Source: Agapanthus africanus | Taxonomy: Eukaryota > Streptophyta > Magnoliopsida > Asparagales > Amaryllidaceae | DNA: 64,000 nucleotides | Direction: 5' to 3' | NCBI GenBank assembly: GCA_030015575.1 | Contig: JASDDO010000014.1 | Coordinates: 165,387,911-165,451,910, forward strand | Part shown: positions 35,390 to 45,817 of the stretch, piece by piece | How positions within the stretch are numbered: position 1 is the stretch's first letter | Layout of the letters: the number at the start of each line of letters is the position of its first letter | Made by a program: the position numbers and the translations under genes | Notes under the pieces: generated by a model | The model's input: the letters and a program-made list of their open reading frames with translations, nothing else | What the model was told of the DNA's origin: nothing | Database searches by the model: none

Positions 35390-35590
35390 GATGTTGCTGT
35401 TGTTGATGTCGATGTTGTCGATATTGTTGTTGTTGATGTCGATGTTGTTGTTGTTGATGTGTTAGGGAGGATTTGGGTTGGGGGTTAGGTTTAAGGTTTT
35501 AATGTTAAGGTTAGGGTCTGGGTTGGGGGTTAGGGTTTAGTGTTTGGGTTGGGGTTAGGGTTAGTGTTAGGGTTAGGTTAGGGTAATTTA
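35390..35590 (+). repeat. GTT-rich and telomere-like (TTAGGG-type) tract in CACTA2
   Basis: GTTGTTGATGTCGATGTT repeats (35390-35460) are followed by degenerate GGTTAGGGTTAG, GGGTTGGGGGTTAGGG words (35480-35585). The tract follows a likely splice donor (GGTAAGTA at about 35319) and precedes the hairpin leader. This is the same position and polarity, relative to the element, as the tract in CACTA1. Confidence 0.8.
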
Positions 35591-36158
35591 GCTAATTTTT
35601 GTAGGTAGTTTACTGAAAATCAACAATATTTAAGGGTATTTAAGTGAAATTGCAACACTAGTTGGGGGTATTTTATTTAAATTTATAATAATTTAGTTAA
35701 TTTAAGAAGATAAATCGTTTCTTTAGATTTATTAAGGTAGTTTAGTGAAAAACCAACAATAGTTAAAGGTATTTTAGTGTAAATTAGTAAAATTGAAGAA
35801 ATAGATTGCTTAGGAAAAAATTTAAGGTAGTTTAGTGAAAAAAAAACAATAGAAAAAGGTAGTTTAGGGAGAAATATTTTAGGTATTTTATAGTAATTTA
35901 GTAAATGTGTCTGTGTGTTTATGTGTGTATGCTTGTGTGTGTGTGTGTATGCTTGTGTGTGTATGTGTGTATATGTGTGTGCATGCGAATAAGTTTTTCA
36001 ACCATATCCATTGTGAATTGAACCTTGAAAATCAAAACAACATGAAAATCTTACAATATATACTAAGTGTACGATTCTCGATGATAACATGAAATTTACT
36101 TATTATCACCAAGGATCTTACATTCAAAAAATCGAAACGCGCCTTAGAACCCGTTCGT

Positions 36159-36580
36159 CTATCAGTTATATACGCAACGGTCTCTATCGTGACATAAAAC
36201 TACGTGATGTTTGTCAAAACTAAGTGTTTAATCGTTTATTTCTGCAACCGTCATGTAGTTTATGTGACGAGAGAATTGGTCATACTATAACCGATAGATT
36301 TTTCCAGTGCGGAAAAATTAAGAATTTATAACGCAAACACACCCTGCAATTATGTTTTCATTCGTTTCGAGATTAGTTTCGTCAGTATCTTTTCGCTGGT
36401 TCTCCGCGTACAAATATAGAGAGGCCGGTCATTAATTTCATTGTTGATATTCAGAATTGAAATGATTATCATCCCTTCTATTGCGGTGCACTCAGAGAGC
36501 AGCGAGGAGGTGGTGCCGAAATTTTATTGAAACAAATAAAAGCACAAACGCAGGGGTGTATACGTTATAAATTCTTAATG
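36159..36580 (+). promoter_or_regulatory. CACTA2 two-hairpin 5' leader (H1 and H2)
   Basis: H1 arms are 36159-36213 (starting CTATCAGTTATATACGCAAC) and 36244-36297 (ending TATAACCGATAG). H2 arms are about 36317-36370 and 36525-36580, which share ATTAAGAATTTATAACG on opposite strands. The leader ends about 85 bp before the transposase ATG. The junction AACCGATAGATTTTTCCAG between H1 and H2 is identical in CACTA1. Confidence 0.75.
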
Positions 36581-36666
36581 GGATAGAAGACTTATCCCCG
36601 ACAGCCGATATGATGTATTGATAGATCAAACTGAAACATTAAACCTTAATTAAAGAAATGAAATAA

Positions 36667-37704
36667 ATGGCTGATTACGTAATACATGATGTCAGATATC
36701 GGAGAGTAATGGATAGGATTTGGATGCAAGTGTCCAAATTTAGTGATGAATACAAGGCCGGCATCGAAGAGTTTATGGAATTTGCATTGGGGGACCGATC
36801 TCCTGAAGAATTGATTTTATGTTCGTGTAAAAAGTGTCATAACGGCTACGACCTTCGTCGAGATATAGTGTATGAACATCTACTGAAAAATAAGATATCT
36901 TCTGGGTATACATAATGGACGTACCATGGAGAAGCGGGACCGGTAGTCGACATATCTACGAGTTGTTGGATTAAGTCAAATGATCCTCATCTTACAAATA
37001 TTAGGGACATTAGTTTGAATAGTATATTGGACGAGCTCCGAACTAGCATGCATCCTGATCATGACATTGTTCTTGAACCTAATATAGGAGAGGAAGATAT
37101 ATGTAGTCTCCCTGATGCAGAATTGGCAAAATATATGAAGTATATGGATGATGCAAATGTACCCCTTTTCGAAGGCGCAAATATTTTTAAGTTGGGATGG
37201 ATTGTCAAAAAATTTCATCTTAAATGCCAGAATAATTGTACTAAAAAGTCTTTCGATCGGTTTCTTAAGGTATAAAGGGAGACTTACCATAAAGCGCTAC
37301 TGCCGGAAAATTTCACAGAGACGAAGAAGATCTTGAATTATATGGGTTTCAGTTATAAGAAAATCGACCCGTGTCCGAATGATTGCATGTTATACTGGAC
37401 AAAGGAGGATAAGAAATTGGATAACTGTAAAACTTGTAACTTAACTAGATGGATCGTCCCTCGAGCGGATAACGGTGAAGATGAGACTACACTCTATGCT
37501 CCTAGATGGATTCCAACAAAGGTTTTGCGATACTTCTCAATCAAACAAAAACTTTGGCATTTATTTCTATCAACCAAAACTACTGATAGTATGCCATGGC
37601 ATGCTAATGGTCGCACTAAGGACGGCGTCTTGCAACATCTAGCCGATGGTGAAGAGTGGAAATACTTTGATATCTTTTATAAAGATTTTGCTGCGGATTC
37701 CCGT
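36667..37704 (+). pseudogene. CACTA2 TNP2-type transposase N-terminal part, truncated
   Basis: One reading frame runs 347 codons with only two stops (36913-36915 and 37273-37275). The transposase-associated domain comes first: RIWMQVSKFSDEYKAGIEEF, then FALGDRSPEELILCSCKKC and a downstream WTYHGEAG. The TNP2 family region follows: LPDAELAKYMKYMDDANVPL, FHLKCQNNCTKKSFDRFL, then MGFSYKKIDPCPNDCMLYW and a C-x2-C motif (CKTCNLTRW), RYFSIKQKLWHLF, HADGEEWKYF-like text. It ends at DFAADSR, where the family normally continues with NVRLGLA, so an insertion cut it there. It is much better preserved than the copy in CACTA1. The start is the first Met before the conserved domain, 85 bp after stem H2. 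Confidence 0.9.
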
Positions 37705-39306
37705 TGTTAGTTAATTGTGCCCACTCTACAATGAAAGTAGAGAGGCGAAATGCACAAAAATCAAATTTTGAGCAAGCATAATCAACAAAACCCTAGGGAT
37801 CAAACCATAATCCTAAACTAGCAACTACAAGGAGTTTAACTACTATGATAAGAGATTTATACCTATGAGATCAAGTCCTTCGGTCTTCTAAAATGTTCCT
37901 TCTTTTACTCCTTGAGGTCCTAGATCAAACTTACTTGGAAGCCTTCTCGGTCCTAGATGATCCACCTGAAGGAATATGGTTCAAGCTTGCACTTCAAAAA
38001 TGAAGTAACTAATAAAACTAGTTTGCTAGTCTAGCTCATTTAGGAGATGTAGAGTTTGTTAATGGTGTTTATCTATTTCTAAACTCTATGGTTCTCAACA
38101 CATGAAAGGGATTAGGGTTTGAAGAAGAAGGAAATGAGGAGAGAGAATACAATGGTGAGGATGAGAGGAAAAAATGGCTTGAAAAATATATATCAACCAT
38201 TTTCATTTTTTTCAAATAAAAGTAAGTAGCCATGCTTGAATAGTTTAGCCAAATGAATTAAAATAATTCAAGGTCATACCTCTCACCATATCTATGCCAC
38301 CTCACCTATACACCTCATTTCCTAATTTTCATTAAATTGAAAATGCAAAATGAGGTGTCCTTCTTCTAAAAGCCTTTCTTGTATAAATACAAAAATACCA
38401 AATCATATATACATACCCGTATTCATACAAAAAATTCGAATACCAAGAGATAGATAAATCCAATAATATGATACTAGAATTAAATCAATACGTGATTTAA
38501 TAAAATGGCTTAATCCTAAGCTCTCCAGTATCACAAACCGTCCGATTAAGTTTCGCGCAACTAGTACACATATTTAATCGGAACTTTGCATATATAAATA
38601 TAGGGCCTCCACATCATTTCGCGTGAACCCGGAAAACCCTCCGTGTGGGACTCTAAAGACTCGACAGTACACTGGCAATGGGTTTAACCACAATCAAGTC
38701 AGCGGCACTATCTGTACGTAACGGCTACCCAGGTACCTGTCGAATAGAAGGCCGATAAGCAAACTCATCCGAACCCTTACTGAGCCTATCCATGACAATC
38801 ACCGTACAGTCAGGTCTTTTTGTCTAAGAGTATCACATACCGGATCTAAAAGGTGGTAAACGTCAGAACCATAATAACCCGATAAGTCGTGTCGATGTGG
38901 CTCAGGATCGATCCAAGAAACTAATGATCTAACCATCGGTAAATCACATCGGCCTTGGCCAAGGTTTCGTGGTTCTGGACAACCTGACATGGTGCGATAT
39001 CGACTCCTAATACCGAGAGAGACGAATCCCTGACAATCGCTCATTGCCTCCATATGGCTCGGGACTGTACCCAACCAAAACTAGTTTGCACAACTCAGTA
39101 GAGCCATGGTAGGGTAGTGATCTAAGTACAATGGGAACTCACATGAGACAAATGAAGATCTCAGGTCTAAAGACAAACCTGTACTCATGTCATCTGAGAA
39201 CCGCTATCTGATTATAGGTATAATATCATCTAGAAGTTCTTGGCGAGTTCGCCCAGTATACTCACCTCCAGTGAGCACCTGTATACAATCTTAAGTGAAC
39301 ACACCA
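37705..39306. mobile_element. Unclassified insertion in CACTA2 (left part)
   Basis: The sequence changes abruptly after CCCGT at 37704; a possible element start is TGTTAGTTAATTGTGCCCAC. The stretch has no coding capacity. It carries GGTTTGATCCC/GGGATC-like words and a G/C-richer part (38620-39090) with many dispersed short words but no known domain. The Athila-like element is inserted in it at 39312, and it presumably continues at 56799. The family is not recognised. Confidence 0.35.
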
Positions 39307-39311
39307 ATGCC

Positions 39312-40817
39312 TGATTGGTGTTAAAAATTGAGTCTTTGTGTTTCCTAGTTATCGCAATCAATAACGGTGTCGCAATAGCTAGCCAATACCGAGTACAGGT
39401 CGTTCATAGGGAAATGGTAAACTATCTTTCTTGTTTTGGATGAGTTAATAAAGGAAATGTTGGATTTTTATCATTTTATACTAAAGAGATTTAAAAATTT
39501 TATAAGAGAAGGGCTTGCAGGGTTTTTCGAATTTAGTAGTTAAAGGATGGAGTTTTAAAAATAATTTTTTTTATCTTTTAATTATTTAATACTAGAGAAA
39601 TAGCGATGAATGTGGATTAGGGTACTTGGAGGGATTAAGGTTTCTCTTTACTGACCCTTGTCCTTCCATTGATCGTTATTTATCTTAAGCCCTCAACAAA
39701 GCAAGTATTAACGAATCTCAAATCGAGGTCGTAACTATCATGAATTGGTAGCACATCCGAATAAGAGGGTTAAGACTCTATTTGCTAAAGTTTATAAAAA
39801 TTAAAATATAAGAAGAAGATAAGGGATTTTTTTCATCCGTTATACTACCCTATCCTACAAATCCTAACAAGCAAGAATTTACTCGCTCATTGGGAAAAAC
39901 GACGAAAGGTAGAAGAATAAAGAAACCTTAAGAAAAAGAAAATTGCGGAAAATAAATGCAGAAAGTGATGCGGAAAGTAATGAGACAAAATTAAAAGAGA
40001 AAACTACCTTTTATTGAAAATTTTGCATTACAGACTTTTATTTGCTAAAAAACTAAAAGAACCAAAAACCCTAGATTGCTCGATTTATAGATCGATAGGT
40101 CGATTGATTAATAGATTGATGCTCGGTCCTTTATATAGGCTCTGGAACTTGAAACCCTAAACGTCATCTCGAAGTATGTGAAAATACGATCATGCCCCTG
40201 AAATTGCACATCGAACGACCACTAATTGACCGCGGTTCCGCCGCCATATGCCTCATTCCCCCGCGGTTCTTCCGCCTTTTGATGGAATTGCGTCTCCAGA
40301 ATTTTTGTTTTTTCTTCTCGTGATCTTAAGAGATTTTTCTGATGAATATAATTTGAAAATATTTCTCTCTCTGCAGTTACGAGAATCTTCAATTTGCTCC
40401 TAAAATTGGCAGATTTGGTTTGCTAACTCGATTTGATATAGATCTCCTACCTATCTTTGTAGCCCTGAACTGATTTGTTATTTTAATACCTACACAATAT
40501 CTTAAATCAAATCATTAGTAGCATTTTATCTTATTTGAGATAATATTCCAACCAATTTTAATTAAATTACTTAATGGATATGATAGGATATGGTATGCAC
40601 ATCTTAATAATAATGGTTAAGAATCAAATGGATATTTTATTTAAATATTATATGCATATATTACCCCCAATTATATTAATTATACGTTAAGAAACATATG
40701 ACAAAATCTGTTTACAAATAAACCCATATATGTTCTTAAATTATAAATAACACCATTTAGTAATTAATAATAATAGGGAAAATGACCGTACAAATGTGAA
40801 ATAAATATGATTGATCA
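39312..40817 (-). repeat. 3' LTR of the Athila-like element
   Basis: In element orientation it starts TGATCAATCATATTTATTTC and ends CAATTTTTAACACCAATCA. It is uninterrupted. It gives the empty-site sequence (TATCATGAATTGGTAGCAC at 39738) that proves the nested insertion in the other LTR. Confidence 0.85.
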
Positions 40818-40834
40818 AATACCCCCAAATTTAT
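40818..40834 (-). other. Polypurine tract of the Athila-like element
   Basis: The minus strand reads ATAAATTTGGGGGTATT directly before the 3' LTR, the usual Athila-style PPT. Confidence 0.7.
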
Positions 40835-42647
40835 CTTTTGATCGTCCCGAGAAAAATATTTTATTTTTAAAAGAAAAATAAAAACCTAGCACACTTTCGT
40901 AAGCAACACGATTGCACTTAGCTTGTGTAACAAGCCTTTAAACCTCTAGATGTCCCTAGTAGGAGGAGTGTTGTCTCTTGGGGGTTTTCAGCGGATTACA
41001 CCCATAAAATCCCAAAATTTAGAAAATAAAGGAAAGAAGAGAAAAATTACATGGAAAGATAAGAACATATAAAAGAAAAAAACTTGAAAATAATAGTTTC
41101 AAACTACACTAGATTTTTAGTTGTCATGGGCCCTATCTTAATGGTCTTGAAAAGATGTCGGAAATCACATCTTCCCTCAATAAAACTCGTCTTTATTCTT
41201 CCTCATTCCCCCTCCTCCAAATATCGATCATATACCCCTACGTGTGTGTAAAAGTCATCCCTACCCTTGGAGAATTCAATTCAAACTATCATACCATTTG
41301 TCCATATTTCTTAGTACTTTTTAGTTGGTGATGTTTTAGATGGATTTGCTCACACAATTTTCATGCGACCGTTAATACTTCTTGAGTCACTAACCAACCG
41401 ATTACCGAATGTGCTCACTTATTAAGGCGTACTTAGCAATATCCTAGTCTTGTAACACCTAAGACTTAGCGATGACCCCCAAACCAGTTGGTCTAAGGCA
41501 CTGGGTAATAAGACACCCTCGCTGTATTTTTTTATGCTGCCTTAACTAATTACAAAACCAGTTTTCATTTTTCTTTTAAATTTTATTTTATGTGTCATGT
41601 ATATTTTGTTGATGATTTTTTTTCATACTAAGGTTTTCAGGCAAGAGTATTTCAAGGTATTCTCTACTATTCCAAGTTTCAAGATGTTTGTAAGTGCGTA
41701 TAGCAGGGTATCAACATTCAGAAGTTTGGACTCAAGAATAGGGACTATTTTTCATACTTATTTCTATCCGCAAACTAGTAATTTCTTTATCTTACTAATT
41801 CTTGGGACAACAGCTCATGACTATTACTAGCTTCGTTCTTAAACATCTAATTTTCTTGCATTTCTTAAGTATCTTCTTCTCTTTCACATGTATTTTTCAC
41901 TTTCTAACTTTTATTTCCAAAATATTCTCTCTTTTTTTTAGTGCAAAATGATACGTGAATAAATACAAACCTTCCCCCAAATCTGTTTGCAGTATTGTCC
42001 TCACTGATGCTGTTGTTCGAGCCCAAAAAGCTGAAAACTAGGAGGAACAGTTCAACAAGATGGTATAAAGAATGAGTTAAGAGTGAATGACAGTAAAATC
42101 CTTTCCCAAACTTGTCCTTGGCTCACAATCATGCAAAAATTTCCTTTCTTTCAAGAGCCATTTTAAAAATATTTTTCTTCTTTCCCCCACAAACTTGAGT
42201 AAAACAGTATTTTCATTACTAAACATTGAAATTCAACATAAGAGGGGGGAATATTATCGGTCTACAAAAAGTTTTACAAAGACCAAAAGTTAAAACCAAC
42301 CATTCAAATATTTTATCAAGGTAACATCATGGTTTGTGAAAGATAGTGTAACGGATAGACATGAAGAAGACTCGAGAATGTATAAGAATGGAGGTTGTAT
42401 CATGTTTCGAGTAGAAGAAATAGAAATGAAAGTAACAATAAGAGATAATGTGGGGGGGAAGATAAGAGGTGGAATCGAAAGATTTTATGTCTCGGTTGGT
42501 GGAGATGAAAAGTGAGTGTGAACGAAAACGAGAATGTGAAATAAAACGAATGGGTGGAATACTCGCATTCTCGTATGTGATTAGAAGAAGGGGTGGCGGT
42601 TCAACTTCTTCGGCCTCAAAGGGAAGCGCACGAATTTCCAGTGGAGG
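40835..42647 (-). other. Internal noncoding part of the Athila-like element
   Basis: No sustained frame or domain was found. This is probably the long untranslated stretch between the ORF and the 3' LTR. Confidence 0.45.
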
Positions 42648-44251
42648 TTAACTCATCACAGCATCCAAGTCTTCAAAGAATGCAAGTTCTTCGGTGAAAA
42701 TACCTTCGAAACTTTCATCGATATTCCTAATGATGATCTCATCGGAAAGAAAGGAATCAATATCTATATCGGTGGAATAGGCAGATTCACTAGAATGGTT
42801 GAAAGTTTCAAGGTCAATGTGTTGCGCATCAGAATTCAAAGCACTTGATTCGTCAGAAATTATGGAGGTAGGTGACTTGAAAAGATCGTTTCCCTCATTC
42901 TCAAAAGAGTCTAAATCAAGTGCTCTTTCAAAAATCATAGAACTCGAAATATCGGAGTATGGTTCATCAAATCTCGGTGGAATTGAAAGAAGATGAGAAG
43001 AACCAAAGAAAGTGTGTAATGAAATGGGTAAATGAATTTGGGTGTCGAGCATTGTTGATCCAGATGTGGGAGATGAAAGCTGAATATCGTTTTGCATATC
43101 TGATAAGTTGGTGGTAAGAATAGGATCGGTTAAAGGTACAGGAAGATGTTCACATTCAATAGAAGGGACATGATGGGTCGGGGAATCCAACTCATCCAAC
43201 ATAGCGAGTTCATCTTCAAAGATATTCTCAACACATATCTCACTAGCACTGTCAGTCAAACCAAACGAATAGTTCTTTAAAAATTCATCAATTATGTTAT
43301 CTTCAATTGATAAATCACTAGGTTCACTTGATGGAATTGGAAGGTTTAAAATGTCAAGTTTAGTCGGATAAGGATCAGTTTGGTTTGGAATGGTATAAGG
43401 CTCTCTTTCACACTCATGATTGGAAAAGTCGAACATGTTATTCTCGGACACCTCATCAATTAGATTATTAAGCGGTTGATCATCAAATACATTCAGTTGG
43501 ATTTCAGGATGGAAGGTGTTGAGATCAAAAGAATTGGTTCTGGTTGGAGGGATCCCTGGTTCGACTTGGAGGGATCCCTGGTTCTTTCTCACTACTTAAT
43601 TCCAACTCTACTTCAAGACTAGACATGGTTTGTGAAGAAGTTTCAATGAAGGATTCTCTTTGAACCCTGGAACTTCCTTATTGATGTTCAGAAACACTGT
43701 CTAGATAAGGTGCAAAAGTTGAGTATGGCTGGAATATGTTTAATTGTTGGTTACGAGCGAGTTCAATGTGTTCCGCAATAGAAATGGGTTTACGAATTGC
43801 CACATTAACCTAAAGAGAAGTATCAACATGAGAGAGTGTGAAAGTTTGGCACTGTTGATAAGAGTTAGAAGGGTGTATCCAATTTTCATAAATAGGATTA
43901 GGATCAACATTGTGATATGAAGAAGATTGAAATTGGTTGAATTGTTGGTGACTGGCTTTTGCAATTTGCTCAGCAATGGTCATTGGTGTAAAAGTTGCTA
44001 TATTCGCCTAAAAAAGAGTCAACATTTTCATATGGAAATGAATATAATTGTTGTCCTAAGGTTTTTGGAGAAGTGAAAGGTATGAAATTTTGGCTACGGG
44101 CTTTCACAATATGTTTAGCAATGGACATGGGTTTAGGAGTTGCCTCGCTGGCCTTAAAAGAATTATCAACATAAGAAGGTGTTGAATTTCGACACGGTTG
44201 ATAGGAACTTGAGTGAGATGTCCAACTGTTATTTCTAAAGTGTTTTATCAT
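42648..44251 (-). pseudogene. Unidentified modular acidic ORF of the Athila-like element
   Basis: The downstream part is a clean 314-codon frame (42648-43592), rich in Asp, Glu, Ser, Asn and Ile. It carries a duplicated motif: VENIFEDELAMLDELD and EGIFTEELAFFEDLD, the second ending close to the stop. Upstream, in frames offset by small indels, lie three tandem modules with SIAKHIVKARSQ, TIAEQIAKASHQQFNQFQ and SIAEHIELARNQQLNIFQ, separated by SYQPC/SYQQC and YVD/HVD text. A tandem 22-bp duplication (GAACCAGGGATCCCTCCAA, about 43545-43590) shifts the frame between the two parts, so they were one protein of roughly 530 residues. No gag, protease or pol motif is seen and I do not recognise it. 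It lies on the element's coding strand. Confidence 0.6.
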
Positions 44252-45365
44252 ATCCCTTAAAGAAATGGTGGGGTCGGAAGTTCTACCAAAACAATAATGA
44301 TATAAAAAAATATCTGGTTGTGTGTAGCAAAACTCGCCAAGAGTTGGTTAGTTTGGGTCACCCATCATAAGAGAATAAAAAGAAAAGAGGGTGAAATGGT
44401 AATAATTTTTTTAAGCCTTTTTTCCTTTTTGGATTTTTTGAAATTTTTTTGCTTGGAAAGAGGGTCTCGACTCAACCAATCACAAACGTGCACAAACAAT
44501 TCCTAGAGCAAGGGTCACCTAGGTCAAATCACTAGATTGCTCCTAAACTTCCAAATGACAAGACGTAGGATAAATCCTCTATCACTTCCTTATCAATCTT
44601 GCAGCCAGGTAAGTACCAGATAAGTGGGAGGTATCCGCTATACGAATCACCAAAATAGCGGGCCTAATTAAGTAAACTACTTTTCTTAGTCACACTTATC
44701 GTAGACACTACAAGAAAAATGCGGATAAGCAATACATTACCCACGACCCTCACTTGTCCTAATTGAGCGCGATTGTCCTTAAAGGCTTGGTCTAGATATT
44801 TTTTATTAATGTAGGGTGATGCGTATACTTGTTTATGATTTGTAGGGCCTAGGAAGGGTGATAAAATCCCCACCTAATCTGAATTTGGGTTTCTTTCCCT
44901 TTAATGTCCATTTTAAATATGCAAAACAAACCAAAATCTAAAACACGAAAAATGATTTTTTTTAGTGGCACTGTTTGCAAAGAATACTGCAGATAAAAAC
45001 AGTTTACTAGAGCTTCAGAAGAGTGAGGAAGAAGATAAAATAATACCAGAAAAATTTGGGGGCCTAACTATACTAGTTGGTCTCGGTGCAGCCGCCAAAT
45101 TCACCAATTGGCTGCGGTTCCGCCGCCTTCTGGTAGAATCTCTTCTCTAAATTTTTGCACCACACTCCAATACTTCTCTGCTCCTATTTGAGAATCTCTG
45201 AATCTCTTTTGGTTTGCTCCAAGTGTTATAGATTTCTAGCAAAACTCGCACAAGAATCGTTAAAAAAACACAATATGTGGTTTTTATTTCTATTTCTATT
45301 TTTATTTTTTTCTGGTTTTTTTAGAAATCAACCCAAATAACAAGAAAAATAATACTACCATTTTT
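44252..45365 (-). other. 5' internal region of the Athila-like element
   Basis: No domain is seen. At 44706 the plus strand reads CACTACAAGAAAAATGCGG, which resembles a CACTA terminus, but no partner end was found nearby. The ORF may start further upstream than 44251, since the frame is open for some codons beyond. Confidence 0.35.
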
Positions 45366-45380
45366 CTGCCAACGGCGCCA
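45366..45380 (-). other. Primer-binding site of the Athila-like element
   Basis: The minus strand reads TGGCGCCGTTGGCAG two bases after the 5' LTR end, close to the TGGCGCCGTTGCC PBS known from Athila/Tat elements (one inserted or changed base at the end). Confidence 0.75.
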
Positions 45381-45382
45381 TA

Positions 45383-45817
45383 TGATTGATGTGAAAAACT
45401 GAGTGTTTGTGTTTCCTGGTTACCACAATCAATAACGGTGTTGCAATATCTAGCTGATACTGAGTATGGGTCGTCCACAGGGAAATGGTAAACTATCTTT
45501 CTTATTTTAGACGAGATAATAAAGGAAATGTTGGATTTTTATCGTTTTATACTAAAGAGATTTGAAAATTTTATAAGAGAAGTGCTTGTAGGGTTTTTTT
45601 GGATTTAATAGTTAAATGATGGAGTTTTAAAAATAATTCTTTTTATCTTTTAATTATTTAATACTAGAGAAATAGCGATGAATGTGGATTAGAGTACTTG
45701 GAGGGATTAAGGTTTCCCTCTACTGACCCTTATCATTTCATTGATCCCTATTTATCTCAAGCTCTCAACAAAGCAAGTATTAGCAAATCTCAAATCGAGA
45801 TCTTAACTATCATGAAT
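45383..45817 (-). repeat. 5' LTR of the Athila-like element, 3' portion
   Basis: This is the left part of the interrupted LTR, ending with the target duplication TGAAT (45813-45817) made by the nested Tekay-like element. The rest of the LTR resumes at 55743. Confidence 0.85.

Larger units (their letters stand above)
34831..37704 (+). mobile_element. CACTA2: 5' part of a second CACTA transposon
   Basis: It starts with CACTACAAGAAAAAAAGACT, a classic CACTA terminus. Then come a subterminal hairpin, a GC-rich first exon (34935-35320, ending at GGTAAGTAAAA), a GTT-rich and TTAGGG-rich intron-like tract, the two-hairpin leader, and the transposase start at 36667. The transposase is cut inside the TNP2 core at about 37704 by another insertion, and no 3' end with TTCTTGTAGTG was found in the window. 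Confidence 0.8.

Noticed and set aside
35907..36092. 61-codon Cys/Val-rich frame
   Set aside because: It is the translation of a TGTGTATG-type simple repeat in the CACTA2 leader intron.
37705..37735. Target duplication CCCGT for the insert in CACTA2, with a candidate partner at 57519
   Set aside because: The sequence after the candidate partner does not continue the transposase reading frame and is not preceded by a CA end, so the right edge of the insert remains unknown.
38799..39074. 91-codon open frame on the minus strand in the unclassified insert
   Set aside because: No signal peptide, domain, repeat or splice support. The length is within chance for a G/C-richer stretch.
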